From positions 1-64,000 of the forward strand of contig NZ_PDKB01000009.1 in assembly GCF_003316695.1 (NCBI RefSeq): a stretch of 64,000 nt of DNA, read 5' to 3'. Numbering within the stretch: the stretch's first letter is position 1; every line of letters starts with the position of its first letter. Under the pieces are notes generated by a model. The model saw only the letters and a list, made by a program, of their open reading frames with translations, was not told where the DNA came from and made no database searches. Below, in pieces: positions 17,369 through 28,577 of the stretch. The position numbers and the translations under genes are program-made. Origin of the DNA: Aliarcobacter vitoriensis (GTDB lineage: Bacteria; Campylobacterota; Campylobacteria; Campylobacterales; Arcobacteraceae).

Positions 17369-18886
17369 ATGGGTGCAAAAATTCAAGCTGATGAAATCAG
17401 TTCTATTATTAAAGAGAGAATTGATAATTTTGAATTAAATGTAGATGTAAATGAAACTGGTAAAATTATCTCTTATGCAGATGGTATTGCTCAAGTTTAT
17501 GGTCTTAAAAATGTTATGGCTGGTGAGCTTGTAGAGTTTGAAAATGGTGAAAAAGGTCTTGCTTCTAACTTAGAAGAATCTTCTGCTGGTATTGTTATCC
17601 TTGGAAAAGGAACTGGATTAAGAGAAGGTACATCTTGTAAAAGACTTGGAAAATTATTAGAAGTTCCAGTTGGAGAGGCTTTAGTTGGAAGAGTTGTAAA
17701 TGCTTTAGGTGAACCACTTGATGGTAAAGGTGCTATTGCAGCAACTGAAACAAGATTTGTTGAAGAAAAAGCTCCTGGAATTATGTCAAGAAAATCAGTT
17801 CATGAGCCATTACAAACTGGTATTAAAGCTATTGATGCTTTAGTTCCAATTGGAAGAGGACAAAGAGAGTTAATTATTGGTGATAGACAAACTGGTAAAA
17901 CAACAGTTGCTATTGATACAATTCTTAATCAAAAAGGTGAAAATGTAGTTTGTATTTATGTTGCTATTGGTCAAAAAGCATCTTCTGTTGCTTCTGTTGT
18001 TAGAACATTGGAAGATGCGGGTGCTATGGATTATACAATTGTTGTAAATGCATCAGCAGCTGATTCTGCTACACTTCAGTTTTTAGCACCATATACAGGT
18101 GTTACAATGGGTGAATACTTTAGAGATAATGGAAAACACGCATTAATTATTTATGATGATTTATCAAAACATGCAGTTGCATATAGAGAAATGTCATTAA
18201 TTTTAAGAAGACCTCCAGGAAGAGAAGCATATCCAGGAGATGTATTCTATTTACACTCAAGATTACTTGAAAGAGCTGCAAAAATGAGTGATGAAAAAGG
18301 TGCTGGTTCAATGACAGCTCTACCTATTATTGAGACTCAAGCAGGTGATGTTGCTGCTTATATTCCAACAAACGTGATTTCTATTACAGATGGACAAATT
18401 TTCTTAGAAACAAATCTATTTAACTCAGGAATTAGACCTGCAATTAATGTTGGTTTATCGGTATCAAGAGTTGGTGGAGCTGCACAAATTAAAGCTACAA
18501 AACAAGTTGCTGGTACTTTAAAATTATCACTTGCTCAATATAGAGAACTTGAAGCGTTTGCACAATTTGCATCTGATTTAGATGAAGCAACAAGAAGAGA
18601 GTTAGAACTTGGACAAAGAATGGTTGAAGTACTAAAACAAGGTGTTAATAAACCACTTGTGATTGAAAAACAAATTGTAATTATTTATGCTGGTACAAAA
18701 GGTTACTTAAATGATATTGCAGTTAAAGATGTTGTTAGATTTGAAACTGAATTACATGCATTTATTGAACAAAAATATTCAAATATCTTAGATGCAATTA
18801 AATCAAGTCAAAAAATAGATGATAATACGGAAGCACAATTAAAAGCTGCATTAGAAGAGTTTAAAACTGTATTTAATGCAAATTAA
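17369..18886 (+). CDS. atpA: ATP synthase F1 subunit alpha
   Basis: The protein has 505 residues, full length. The P-loop is GDRQTGKT, with [18 protein letters not shown] downstream and the alpha signature [17 protein letters not shown]. It provides the non-catalytic nucleotide sites of the F1 hexamer. AAAGGAG lies before the ATG. Confidence 0.99.
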   Translation: MGAKIQADEISSIIKERIDNFELNVDVNETGKIISYADGIAQVYGLKNVMAGELVEFENGEKGLASNLEESSAGIVILGKGTGLREGTSCKRLGKLLEVPVGEALVGRVVNALGEPLDGKGAIAATETRFVEEKAPGIMSRKSVHEPLQTGIKAIDALVPIGRGQRELIIGDRQTGKTTVAIDTILNQKGENVVCIYVAIGQKASSVASVVRTLEDAGAMDYTIVVNASAADSATLQFLAPYTGVTMGEYFRDNGKHALIIYDDLSKHAVAYREMSLILRRPPGREAYPGDVFYLHSRLLERAAKMSDEKGAGSMTALPIIETQAGDVAAYIPTNVISITDGQIFLETNLFNSGIRPAINVGLSVSRVGGAAQIKATKQVAGTLKLSLAQYRELEAFAQFASDLDEATRRELELGQRMVEVLKQGVNKPLVIEKQIVIIYAGTKGYLNDIAVKDVVRFETELHAFIEQKYSNILDAIKSSQKIDDNTEAQLKAALEEFKTVFNAN

Positions 18887-18896
18887 GGATTAGTCT

Positions 18897-19781
18897 ATGG
18901 CTAACTTAAAAGAGATAAAATTAAAAATTAATAGTGTTAAAAATACTCAGAAGACTACAAAAGCTATGAAGCTTGTATCTTCAGCTAAACTTACTAGAAC
19001 AAGACAGTTATCTGAACAATCTAGAAGTTATGCTGCTAAGATAAATGAAGTTCTTTCTGATATTGCAACACGGGTTAGCAAAGTTCAAGATGAAGGAAAT
19101 ATTGGTAGAGCATTTGTACAAAATGAAAATCCAAAAACAGTTGATATTGTTTTTGTAACTGCTGATAAAGGACTTTGCGGTGGTTTTAATATGTCTACAA
19201 TTAAGACTGTTAGTAAATTGATTTCAGAGTACGAATCAAAAGGTGTAAAAGTTAGATTAAGAGCTGCTGGAAGAAAAGGAGTTGATTTCTTCTCTTTCCA
19301 AGGTCAAGCTATAGAGCAAAAAGCTATTGAACTATCTTCTGCTCCAGATTATGATAAGGCTGCAAGTTTTATTCATGATGTTGTTGAAGACTTTAAAAAT
19401 GAAGTTACTGATAAAGTGATAATTGTTTATAATGGTTTCTTAAATATGTTATCTCAAGAGATAAGAGTAAAAGAACTATTGCCAATTGGTTTAGAAAAAG
19501 TTGAAATTTCTGAAACTACTTCTATGCTAAATATTGAGCCAGACGATGATGATGAAGTATTAAAAGAATTAACTGATAAATATATTGATTTCAATATGTA
19601 TTATGCATTAATTGATTCTTTAGCTGCTGAGCATAGTGCTAGAATGCAAGCTATGGAATCTGCAAGTAAAAATGCAAAAGAAAAAGTTAATAGTTTAACA
19701 GTTGAATACAATAAAGCAAGACAAGCTGCAATTACAACAGAGCTGATAGAAATTATCAGTGGTGTTGAAGCATTAAAATAA
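18897..19781 (+). CDS. atpG: ATP synthase F1 subunit gamma
   Basis: The protein has 294 residues and forms the rotating central shaft. N-terminal helix: LKEIKLKINSVKNTQKTTKA. Middle: FVTADKGLCGGFN. C-terminal helix: SARMQAMESASKNAKE, both typical of the family. The start is 10 bases after the atpA stop. Confidence 0.98.
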   Translation: MANLKEIKLKINSVKNTQKTTKAMKLVSSAKLTRTRQLSEQSRSYAAKINEVLSDIATRVSKVQDEGNIGRAFVQNENPKTVDIVFVTADKGLCGGFNMSTIKTVSKLISEYESKGVKVRLRAAGRKGVDFFSFQGQAIEQKAIELSSAPDYDKAASFIHDVVEDFKNEVTDKVIIVYNGFLNMLSQEIRVKELLPIGLEKVEISETTSMLNIEPDDDDEVLKELTDKYIDFNMYYALIDSLAAEHSARMQAMESASKNAKEKVNSLTVEYNKARQAAITTELIEIISGVEALK

Positions 19782-19789
19782 TTTAATAA

Positions 19790-21196
<1,407 letters not shown>

Positions 21197-21220
21197 TAAA
21201 AACCATTAAGGAAAAAACTT

Positions 21221-21598
21221 ATGGATACAATTAAATTATCAATCATTACTCCGACAGGAATGATTTTTAATGATAGTGTTAAAAGTGTAACTCTCCCTGG
21301 AAAAGAGGGAGAGTTTGGAGTTCTTCCAGGACACTCATCATTAGTATCAACTTTAAATGTTGGTGTGATTGTTATTGAAAAGATTGATTCTATTGAAGCT
21401 GTTGCCATCAATTGGGGACATGTTAAGGTAGATGAAAAATCAGTTGATGTATTAGTTGATGGAGCTATTGCATTAACTTCTGGAAAAGATTCAGAAATAG
21501 CAAAAAATATTGAAGCAGCAAAAGAATTAGTTAATTCTGTAAAAGATTCTAATATATCTTTAGCTGCAGTTGAAGCAAAAATCAACTCATTTGCATAA
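21221..21598 (+). CDS. atpC: ATP synthase F1 subunit epsilon
   Basis: The protein has 125 residues. The beta-sandwich domain shows LPGKEGEFGVLPGHSSLVST, the best-conserved part of the family, followed by a short C-terminal helical hairpin. It links the rotor to the c-ring and inhibits ATP hydrolysis. The tolQ-like gene starts only 5 bases after the stop, so ATP synthase and Tol genes may share transcripts, as in C. jejuni. Confidence 0.96.
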   Translation: MDTIKLSIITPTGMIFNDSVKSVTLPGKEGEFGVLPGHSSLVSTLNVGVIVIEKIDSIEAVAINWGHVKVDEKSVDVLVDGAIALTSGKDSEIAKNIEAAKELVNSVKDSNISLAAVEAKINSFA

Positions 21599-21603
21599 AA
21601 AAT

Positions 21604-22164
21604 ATGATTTCTACATTACTAAATTATTTGGCAAATAGTAGCGCTATAACTTATATAGTTTTAGCGCTATTGTCAGCGTATACAGTAGCTGTTTTTTGGA
21701 TATTTTTGTATAGAAATAGTGCAATAAATAGATTATTGTCAAATGAGAAGAGATCTTTAGAAATGCTAACATCAGGACAAGGAAGATTTTCTCCATTATC
21801 ACTACTTAACCAGTGTTCAAATGGCTCTACATCTAAAGAAATTTTGCATGCATGTGAGATTAGTATTATCAAAGATGCAAGTGTTGGTTTATCTTGGCTT
21901 GCTATAATATCTTCGACATCTCCATTTATTGGTCTTTTTGGAACGGTTGTTGGAATATTGGAATCATTTGCTGTGTTTGCAAATGAATCTAAAGTTTCAT
22001 TTTCTGTTATAGCTCCTGCTATTAGTGAAGCTTTAGTTGCAACTGCTGCAGGTATTTTTGTTGCAATTTTTGCTTATACATTCCATCAAATTCTTTCAAG
22101 AAAAATTTATGAATTAAATATTTTTTTAAAAGCACAATCAGAAATTTTAGTGGCTAAAGGGTAA
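21604..22164 (+). CDS. tolQ: TolQ/ExbB-type proton channel protein
   Basis: The protein has 186 residues with three membrane segments (about 15-35, 98-120 and 140-165). The conserved region is SSTSPFIGLFGTVVGILESF with AISEALVATAAGIFVAI. It forms the proton-powered motor with the next gene product. Because tolA-, tolB-, pal- and ybgF-like genes follow, the Tol assignment is preferred over ExbB, though sequence alone does not separate them. Confidence 0.9.
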   Translation: MISTLLNYLANSSAITYIVLALLSAYTVAVFWIFLYRNSAINRLLSNEKRSLEMLTSGQGRFSPLSLLNQCSNGSTSKEILHACEISIIKDASVGLSWLAIISSTSPFIGLFGTVVGILESFAVFANESKVSFSVIAPAISEALVATAAGIFVAIFAYTFHQILSRKIYELNIFLKAQSEILVAKG

Positions 22165-22167
22165 ATA

Positions 22168-22557
22168 GTGTTTGATTTTAATCAAAAACCAGATTTAAAT
22201 ATCACTCCTTTAGTTGATATAATGCTAGTTTTATTAGCAATATTAATGGTTACAGCTCCTGTTATTGAGTTTGAAGAACCTATTAACCTTCCAACGGGAA
22301 GTAGATCACAACAAGTTCAAGATGTTCAAAAAATAGATATTATTATTACAAAAGATAGAATAGTTACATTAAATAAAAATAAAGTTGAAATATCTAATTT
22401 TGCAGATAGTTTTTTACTATTTTCAAGAGGAAAAGATCAAAATACACCTATTCATATTAGGGCTGATAAAGGTTTGAAGTATGATGATATTATTTATGTA
22501 TTAAAATCAGTTAAAGAAGCAGGTTTTTTTAAAGTTGCTTTAGTTACAGATGGGTAA
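22168..22557 (+). CDS. tolR: TolR/ExbD-type proton channel protein
   Basis: The protein has 129 residues: a short cytoplasmic start, one membrane segment with the proton-binding Asp in NITPLVDIMLVLLAILMV, and a periplasmic domain ending FFKVALVTDG. The start codon is GTG at 22168, 3 bases after the tolQ stop; no ATG lies upstream of the conserved N-terminus. Confidence 0.91.
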   Translation: MFDFNQKPDLNITPLVDIMLVLLAILMVTAPVIEFEEPINLPTGSRSQQVQDVQKIDIIITKDRIVTLNKNKVEISNFADSFLLFSRGKDQNTPIHIRADKGLKYDDIIYVLKSVKEAGFFKVALVTDG

Positions 22558-22559
22558 AG

Positions 22560-23291
22560 ATGCAAAATAATTCTTATTTTATTTTTTCTGGTATTATTGC
22601 TTTTACAATATATTTTTTAATATGTTTTCTTGTAATGTTTTATATATTTACTCCAAATAAAGATGCTATAAATATTACTCCTAGTTCTACTACTATTGAA
22701 TTGGATATGATTGAAGAAATAGCAGAAAAGAAAATGGTAGAAAGAAAAGTAGAAAAAATTATTAAGCAAGAAGAGGTAGTTGAAAAATCTACTTCAGCTT
22801 CAAATGAAAAAAAACCAGATTTAAAATCTTTATTTGCAAATGTTAAGGAAACAGCTCCAAAAGTTGTAAAAGAAGAGGTTAATAATGTTGAAAAATCTAT
22901 TGATCCAAAAAGATTTAAGTCTAAGTTTGAAAAAGAGAAAAAATCATCAAATATTAAAATAGACAAATTATTGGAAGATGAGAAAACTGCAACAGATTCT
23001 AAAGTTAAAAGTTCTGCTAAAGGTGATGCAAATGATGATTATGGTAGTAAACTTTATGAAATACTACAAGCAGGAGCTCCAATTTCACAAGATACAAAAA
23101 TTGTGGTAAGAGTAATTGTAATGGTTGATGAAAATGGAAAGTTTGATTATAAGTTCCAAAAAAAATCAACAGATGAAGCTTATAATGAAGCTTTAAGAAC
23201 GTATTTAGATACTCAAACAGGAGTAATGTATCCTATTCCACCTAATGGAAAAGGTGTAAGATATTCAGTTGATTTTAAATTTGAAGGATAA
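22560..23291 (+). CDS. TolA/TonB-like energy-transducing protein
   Basis: The protein has 243 residues: an N-terminal membrane anchor (IAFTIYFLICFLVMFYIF), a long Lys/Glu-rich periplasmic linker (about 45-155), and a C-terminal TonB/TolA-like domain with KIVVRVIVMVDENGKFDYKF and GVRYSVDFKF. By position between tolR and tolB it is the TolA equivalent. It starts 2 bases after the tolR stop. Confidence 0.85.
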   Translation: MQNNSYFIFSGIIAFTIYFLICFLVMFYIFTPNKDAINITPSSTTIELDMIEEIAEKKMVERKVEKIIKQEEVVEKSTSASNEKKPDLKSLFANVKETAPKVVKEEVNNVEKSIDPKRFKSKFEKEKKSSNIKIDKLLEDEKTATDSKVKSSAKGDANDDYGSKLYEILQAGAPISQDTKIVVRVIVMVDENGKFDYKFQKKSTDEAYNEALRTYLDTQTGVMYPIPPNGKGVRYSVDFKFEG

Positions 23292-23295
23292 AATT

Positions 23296-24561
23296 ATGTT
23301 AAAAATATTTTTAGTTATATCTTTAATGCTAAGTTCACTTTTTGCAGAGGTTGATGGGCATTTAGATATTGTAAAAAAAGGTATGACTTTACCAAAAGTT
23401 GTGGTTTCAATTGCACCTGATTCGCTAGAAAAAAATACTTTAAGTAAAATTAAAAAAGCTTTATCAGATGATTTCAATGTTAGTGGGCATTTTGAAGTAT
23501 CAAATGTTTCTAGTATAACAGCATATGATAGTTTACCAGATATATTAGGCTTATCTAATCAAGGAGTAAACCTATATGTTAATTTATCTGCTAAAAAAGA
23601 GACAAATGGAAATTATACTTTAATGACGAAGCTTTATGATATAAATTCAAGAGCTTTAATTTTAGAGAAAAATTATACAACATCGTTAGAAGAAAGATTT
23701 GTATTTTTAGCACATAAAACAGCAATTTCAATAAATGACCATTTTAAAGCTCCTAGTATTGCTTGGATGGATAAATTTGTAGTTTTTTCAGTTTATGATG
23801 GAGCTAATAAAGCTGATATTATGATTGGAGATTATACTTTAACTTATAAAAAAAGAGTTGTAACTGGTGGTTTGAATATATTCCCTAAATGGGCTGATAA
23901 AGAGCAAAAAACAATTTATTATACTTCTTACAATTATAAAAAACCAACTTTAGTTAAGTTAAATATTTATAATAGAAGTAAAGAAGTTATTATGGATTCT
24001 GATGGGATGCTTGCTTGTTCAGATGTAAATGCTGATGGTTCTAAACTTTTAGTAACTGCATCTCCAAATGGACAACCAGATATTTTCTTATACAATACAA
24101 AAACAAAATCAAAAACTCAAATCACAAAATATAGTGGAATTGATGTTGGAGGACAATTTGTTGAAAATGACTCAAAAATTGTTTTTGTTTCTGATAGATT
24201 AGGAAACCCAAATATTTTTGCACAATCTATTGGTTCTAATGCTGTTGAAAGAATGGTTTTCCATAGTAATAATAACTCTTCTGTTACATCTCATGGGAAT
24301 AATGTTATTTTTAGTAGTAGAGATGCTAATAATGAATTAGGTAAAAGTTTTAATTTATATTTGATATCTACAAGATCGGATAGTTTAAAAAGATTAACTT
24401 CTAGTGGAGTAAATCAATTCCCAAAATTTTCTGCTGATGGAGAAAGTGTATTGTTCATAAAAACAGAAGGAACAAGTTCTATTGGAATTATTAGATTAGA
24501 ACACAATAAATCGTTTTTATTTCCCCTTTCTGGAAAAAGAATTCAATCTATAGACTGGTAA
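23296..24561 (+). CDS. tolB: Tol-Pal system beta-propeller protein TolB
   Basis: The protein has 421 residues from the ATG at 23296. This start is chosen because it follows the upstream stop by 4 bases and gives a clean signal peptide (MLKIFLVISLMLSSLFAEV); an in-frame ATG at 23269 would add a hydrophilic stretch inside the previous gene. The C-terminal half is a six-bladed propeller with repeats such as SPNGQPDIFLYN and VFVSDRLGNPNIF. Periplasmic; binds Pal and TolA. Confidence 0.95.
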   Translation: MLKIFLVISLMLSSLFAEVDGHLDIVKKGMTLPKVVVSIAPDSLEKNTLSKIKKALSDDFNVSGHFEVSNVSSITAYDSLPDILGLSNQGVNLYVNLSAKKETNGNYTLMTKLYDINSRALILEKNYTTSLEERFVFLAHKTAISINDHFKAPSIAWMDKFVVFSVYDGANKADIMIGDYTLTYKKRVVTGGLNIFPKWADKEQKTIYYTSYNYKKPTLVKLNIYNRSKEVIMDSDGMLACSDVNADGSKLLVTASPNGQPDIFLYNTKTKSKTQITKYSGIDVGGQFVENDSKIVFVSDRLGNPNIFAQSIGSNAVERMVFHSNNNSSVTSHGNNVIFSSRDANNELGKSFNLYLISTRSDSLKRLTSSGVNQFPKFSADGESVLFIKTEGTSSIGIIRLEHNKSFLFPLSGKRIQSIDW

Positions 24562-24567
24562 AAAATT

Positions 24568-24592
24568 AGGAAGATTAATACTTAATCTTCCT
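24568..24592 (+). terminator. Hairpin after tolB
   Basis: AGGAAGATTA pairs with TAATCTTCCT around a 5-base loop and is followed by TTCCCCTC rather than a T run. It probably attenuates or processes the transcript between tolB and pal. Confidence 0.6.
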
Positions 24593-24697
24593 TTCCCCTC
24601 TAAACCCTCATTATTATTTAAAAATATAAAAAAACTAAACAATAATTAAGTTTTACTTTAGTAATATTTCTTGAAAATTTTATTTTAAGGAAAAATA

Positions 24698-25222
24698 ATG
24701 AAAAAGTTAGGTCTTTATTCAGTTTTAGTTTCAGCTCTATTATTTACTACTGGTTGTAGTGAAAAAAATGCTGATGTAAATGATGTAGTTGCTCCATCTG
24801 AGTCTGTAGCTACTGAGGCACCAATTCAAGATGGTACTTTGTTAGAGAGAGCAGGAAATGGTAACTATTATATGATTAATGGTCAAAAAGTTTTAATTGA
24901 GCATGTTTATTTTGATTTTGATAAATATAATTTAACTTCATCAAATAAAGAAAAAGCTGTAAACAACGCTTCTAAATTATCTCAAGTTTCTTCAGATACT
25001 ACAATTAAAGTATTTGGAAACACAGATGAGTGGGGAAGTGATGAATATAACTATGCTTTAGGTTTAAAAAGAGCTAATGCTGTAAAAGATGTTTTAGTAT
25101 CAAATGGTGTTTCAACTAACATTACTATGGTTTCTTTAGGTGAGAGTAATCCAGTTTGTACTGAAAAAACTAAAGAGTGTTGGGCAGAAAACAGAAGAGT
25201 TGAGCACGAATTAGAAAAATAA
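24698..25222 (+). CDS. pal: Peptidoglycan-associated lipoprotein Pal
   Basis: The protein has 174 residues. A lipoprotein signal ends in FTTGC with the lipidated Cys at 20. The OmpA-like peptidoglycan-binding domain follows: HVYFDFDKYNLTSSN, then NTDEWGSDEYNYALGLKRA. It anchors the outer membrane to the wall and to TolB. This is the counterpart of Omp18 of Campylobacter. AAGGA lies before the ATG. Confidence 0.95.
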   Translation: MKKLGLYSVLVSALLFTTGCSEKNADVNDVVAPSESVATEAPIQDGTLLERAGNGNYYMINGQKVLIEHVYFDFDKYNLTSSNKEKAVNNASKLSQVSSDTTIKVFGNTDEWGSDEYNYALGLKRANAVKDVLVSNGVSTNITMVSLGESNPVCTEKTKECWAENRRVEHELEK

Positions 25223-25226
25223 TTTG

Positions 25227-26165
25227 ATGAAAAAAATTCTACCATTACTATTAGTAATATCTTCATTAACCGTAGCCGAAGAGGTTTCGGTTTATGGAGG
25301 AGCAAAGTCAAACAGTTCTTATGGACTAACATCTACTGAGAAACATATCTTAAAAAATCAATCAAATATAAGTGATTTATCTTCTAAACTTGACGAAGTT
25401 AATGGATTAGTTAGATCTATTAATCTAAGATTAGAGGGCTTAGAGTCTACATATGAAGGTGATTCCAAAAAATTAAATGATTTATCTTTAAAATTAAATC
25501 AATCTTCAGATTTAGCTTCTAACGAGTCAGCTTCAAATTTAAATCAATCAGATTTAGACAATTTGAAAACTGCTATTACAAAATTGACAACATTAGTTAA
25601 TAAAATAAATGCAGAATATGTTTCATCTAATGAATTAGAGAAAAATATGCAGCAATTTGTTACTCGTGAAGAGTTTGAGGCCGTAAAAAAAGCTATGGGG
25701 ATTAAAACACCGCAAACTACACCTACAAATGTTAAAGAAACTAAAAATAGCAATGTTACAACAGATACAACATCTTCAGGATTTGGTGACTTAAAAACTG
25801 CTGAATCTAGAGCAAGCCTTATGGCAGAAGCTAAAAAAGAATATGATTCTAAATTATACACAAATGCTATACCTAAGTTTGAAAAACTTGTAGAGTTAAA
25901 TTATAAACCAGCTGAGAATAACTATTATTTAGGTGAAATGTGGTTTAAAAGAAAAAAATATGATCAAGCGATAACATATTATAAGAAATCAGCTATGTTA
26001 AATGATAAAGCTTCTTATATGCCATCGCTATTATTAAATAGTGGAATATCATTTGAAAATGCAAAAGATAAAGAAAATGCTAAAAATTTTTATAGTACAT
26101 TAATAGAACTTTATCCAAACAGTTCAGAAGCTAAAACTGCGAAAACAAATTTATCAAAATTATAA
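25227..26165 (+). CDS. cpoB: Cell division coordinator CpoB / YbgF
   Basis: The protein has 312 residues from the ATG at 25227; a TTG three bases upstream would add one residue only and is less likely. Signal peptide KKILPLLLVISSLTVAEE. An N-terminal coiled coil (about 40-140) is followed by a low-complexity Thr/Ser linker and C-terminal tetratricopeptide repeats (AKKEYDSKLYTNAIPKFEKL and YYLGEMWFKRKKYDQAITYY). It couples wall synthesis with outer-membrane constriction. It starts 4 bases after pal. Confidence 0.9.
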   Translation: MKKILPLLLVISSLTVAEEVSVYGGAKSNSSYGLTSTEKHILKNQSNISDLSSKLDEVNGLVRSINLRLEGLESTYEGDSKKLNDLSLKLNQSSDLASNESASNLNQSDLDNLKTAITKLTTLVNKINAEYVSSNELEKNMQQFVTREEFEAVKKAMGIKTPQTTPTNVKETKNSNVTTDTTSSGFGDLKTAESRASLMAEAKKEYDSKLYTNAIPKFEKLVELNYKPAENNYYLGEMWFKRKKYDQAITYYKKSAMLNDKASYMPSLLLNSGISFENAKDKENAKNFYSTLIELYPNSSEAKTAKTNLSKL

Positions 26166-26177
26166 AAGGATTAAAAT

Positions 26178-26762
26178 ATGTCAAATAAAGTAATAGGTAT
26201 AGAATATACATTAAAAGATGCAAAAACTGGTGAACAATTAGATACTAACGTAGGTCAAGCACCTTTAGAATTTATTTCTGGAAAAGGTCAAATTATCCCT
26301 GGATTAGAAAATAAGTTAGTTGATATGTCAGCAAATGAAGAAGCAGATGTTTTAGTTGAAGCAAAAGATGCTTATGGAGAGTATAACGAAGAGGCTGTGC
26401 AAACTTTACCAAAAGAACAATTTGCTGGAATAGAATTAGTTGAAGGAATGAGCTTATATGGAACAGGTGAACATGGAGAAACTGTTCAAGTTGTAGTTAA
26501 ATCATTTGATGATAACGAAGTTACTATTGATTACAATCACCCAATGGCTGGAAGAACTTTAATGTTTAGTGTTGCTATATTAAGTTTAAGAGATGCAACA
26601 GATGAAGAGATTCAAACTGGTGTTGTAGGTGGAATGGCTGCAATGGCAGGTGGTTGTTGTGGAGGAGGAAGTTGTGGAACTGGAGATGACCATGGACACT
26701 CACACGGTGGTGGTTGTGGAACTGGTCATGGACACTCTCATGGTGGATGTGGTTGCCACTAA
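26178..26762 (+). CDS. slyD: FKBP-type peptidyl-prolyl isomerase SlyD
   Basis: The protein has 194 residues. The FKBP domain is split by an insert-in-flap chaperone domain, the SlyD pattern (GLENKLVDMSANEEADV, NHPMAGRTLMFSV). The C-terminus from about 160 is a Gly/Cys/His-rich metal-binding tail (GGCCGGGSCGTG, then GHSHGG repeats) that in relatives binds Ni(II) and feeds hydrogenase or urease maturation. It follows ybgF as in C. jejuni. Confidence 0.95.
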   Translation: MSNKVIGIEYTLKDAKTGEQLDTNVGQAPLEFISGKGQIIPGLENKLVDMSANEEADVLVEAKDAYGEYNEEAVQTLPKEQFAGIELVEGMSLYGTGEHGETVQVVVKSFDDNEVTIDYNHPMAGRTLMFSVAILSLRDATDEEIQTGVVGGMAAMAGGCCGGGSCGTGDDHGHSHGGGCGTGHGHSHGGCGCH

Positions 26763-26771
26763 TTTTTAGAT

Positions 26772-26827
26772 AAAAATAGTTTAGAATTTGCCCAAGTGTA
26801 GTTTTACATTTGGGCAAAACTATTTTT
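26772..26827 (+). terminator. Long terminator after slyD
   Basis: An outer stem AAAAATAGTTT/AAACTATTTTT encloses an inner stem TTGCCCAA/TTGGGCAA. The structure ends in a T-rich arm. It closes the long atp-tol-slyD gene run. Confidence 0.75.
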
Positions 26828-26889
26828 AAGGGCTTAATTTCGAGTCTTTAAAGATGGTTTTTAATCAAAATTAAAAAAAAGGTTTTATT

Positions 26890-27819
26890 ATGAAAAAAGT
26901 TGCTTTTATTTTCCCTGGACAAGGTAGTCAAACTATTGGAATGGGTAAAGATTTTTTTGAAAATAGTGAAATTGCAAAAGAGATGATAAAAAAAGCAAGT
27001 CAAAGATTGAATATTGATTTTGAAAAACTTTTATTTGAAGAAAATAATAATTTAGGAAAAACTGAATTTACTCAACCAGCTATTTTACTTGTAAGTGCTA
27101 TTGCATTAGCAGTTTTTAAAGAAAAGTGTGAGATTGAACCAGAATTTGTTTTAGGGCATTCATTAGGAGAATTTACTGCACTAGTTGCTGCTGGAGGGAT
27201 CGATTATTTAGATGCAATTGAGCTTGTAAATAAAAGAGGAACTTTTATGAATGAAGCTTGTAGTGGTGGTGGTGCTGGTATGATGGCTTTAGTTGGAATT
27301 GATGATGAGATAGTTGAAAACATATGTAAAGAGCAAAGAGAGAATGGAAAAAAAGTTTGGCCAGCAAACTATAATATGGATGGGCAATTGGTTCTTGCAG
27401 GAGTTAAAGCTGATTTAGAAAGTTTAGTTGATACTTTTAAAGCTGCAGGAGCTAAAAGAGCATTGGTTCTTGATATGAGCGTTGCATCACATTGCGAACT
27501 TTTACAAAGTGCAGTTGAAAACTTAAAACCATATTTACAAGAGTATTTACAAGATGAATTTTCTCCTGTTATTGCAAATGTAAGTGCTGAATCTTATACA
27601 ACAAAAGATGAAGCTATAGAACTTTTATCTTCTCAACTTGTAAGTCCAGTAAAATATAAGCAATCAATAAAAGCTAATAGTGATAAAGTTGATTTATTTA
27701 TTGAATTTGGAAATGGAGCAGTTTTAAAAGGTTTAAATAGAAAAATTACGGATAAACCAACTTTAAATGTTTCTGATATGGCAACGCTTGAAGCAGTAAT
27801 AGGTGAATTAAATGACTAA
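26890..27819 (+). CDS. fabD: Malonyl-CoA:ACP transacylase
   Basis: The protein has 309 residues. It loads malonate on acyl carrier protein for fatty acid synthesis. It starts KKVAFIFPGQGSQTIGMG, and the nucleophile is Ser91 in GHSLGEFTAL, followed by KRGTFMNEA. The catalytic His lies in SVASHCEL. The 3' end overlaps the next gene by 8 bases. Confidence 0.97.
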   Translation: MKKVAFIFPGQGSQTIGMGKDFFENSEIAKEMIKKASQRLNIDFEKLLFEENNNLGKTEFTQPAILLVSAIALAVFKEKCEIEPEFVLGHSLGEFTALVAAGGIDYLDAIELVNKRGTFMNEACSGGGAGMMALVGIDDEIVENICKEQRENGKKVWPANYNMDGQLVLAGVKADLESLVDTFKAAGAKRALVLDMSVASHCELLQSAVENLKPYLQEYLQDEFSPVIANVSAESYTTKDEAIELLSSQLVSPVKYKQSIKANSDKVDLFIEFGNGAVLKGLNRKITDKPTLNVSDMATLEAVIGELND

Positions 27820-28510
27820 ATTAGCAATTATGGGAGCTATGGAAGAAGAAATAGAACCTCTTTTAGCTTATTTTAATAAAGTAAATATTGTAGAGTTTGC
27901 AAATAATAAATATTATGAAGTAAATTATAAAGGTCTTAATATTGTAATAGCTTATTCAAAAATTGGAAAAGTACATGCAAGTTTAACTGCTTTAACTATG
28001 ATAGAAAAATTCTCTTGTGATACTTTACTTTTTTCAGGAGTTGCAGGAGCTGTTAATCCAAATTTGAAAGTTGGTGATCTAATAATTGCTGATAGACTTT
28101 GCCAACATGATTTGGATATTACTGCTTTTGGGCATCCTAATGGTTATGTTCCAGGTGGAAAAGTTTTTGTTGAAACTACAAAAAATTTAAGAGAAGTTGC
28201 AAAAAAAGTAGCAGTTCAAAATAATCTAAAAGTAATTGAGGGTACTATTGCAACTGGTGACCAGTTTGTTCACTCAATTGAACGAAAAGATTTTATACAA
28301 AACACTTTTAAAGCTGATGCGTTAGAGATGGAAGGTGCAAGTGTTGCTGTTGTTTGTGATGCTTTAAATGTCCCTTTTTTTATTTTAAGAGCAATCTCTG
28401 ATAGTGCTGATATGGATGCTGGATTTGATTTTGATGAGTTTTTAAAATCAAGTGCAAAAAATTCTGCTGATTATCTAATCAAAATTGTAGAAGAACTTAT
28501 TAGAAAATAA
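27812..28510 (+). CDS. mtn: MTA/SAH nucleosidase (possibly aminofutalosine nucleosidase)
   Basis: The protein has 232 residues. It cleaves 5'-methylthioadenosine and S-adenosylhomocysteine; in Campylobacter and Helicobacter the same enzyme also cleaves aminodeoxyfutalosine for menaquinone synthesis. The family motifs are AIMGAMEEEIEPLL, FSGVAGAVN and ALEMEGASVA. It overlaps fabD by 8 bases, so it is coupled to it, an order also found in C. jejuni (fabD-pfs). Confidence 0.95.
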   Translation: MTKLAIMGAMEEEIEPLLAYFNKVNIVEFANNKYYEVNYKGLNIVIAYSKIGKVHASLTALTMIEKFSCDTLLFSGVAGAVNPNLKVGDLIIADRLCQHDLDITAFGHPNGYVPGGKVFVETTKNLREVAKKVAVQNNLKVIEGTIATGDQFVHSIERKDFIQNTFKADALEMEGASVAVVCDALNVPFFILRAISDSADMDAGFDFDEFLKSSAKNSADYLIKIVEELIRK

Positions 28511-28577
28511 TTCTCAATAAAGCTTTTTTTGTGTAGGTTTATTCTATACTTTGTTTAAAATATTTTAAAGGCAAAGT

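Noticed and set aside
23269-23295. Earlier in-frame ATG for tolB
   Set aside because: It lies inside the preceding gene and would put a hydrophilic stretch ahead of a clear signal peptide.
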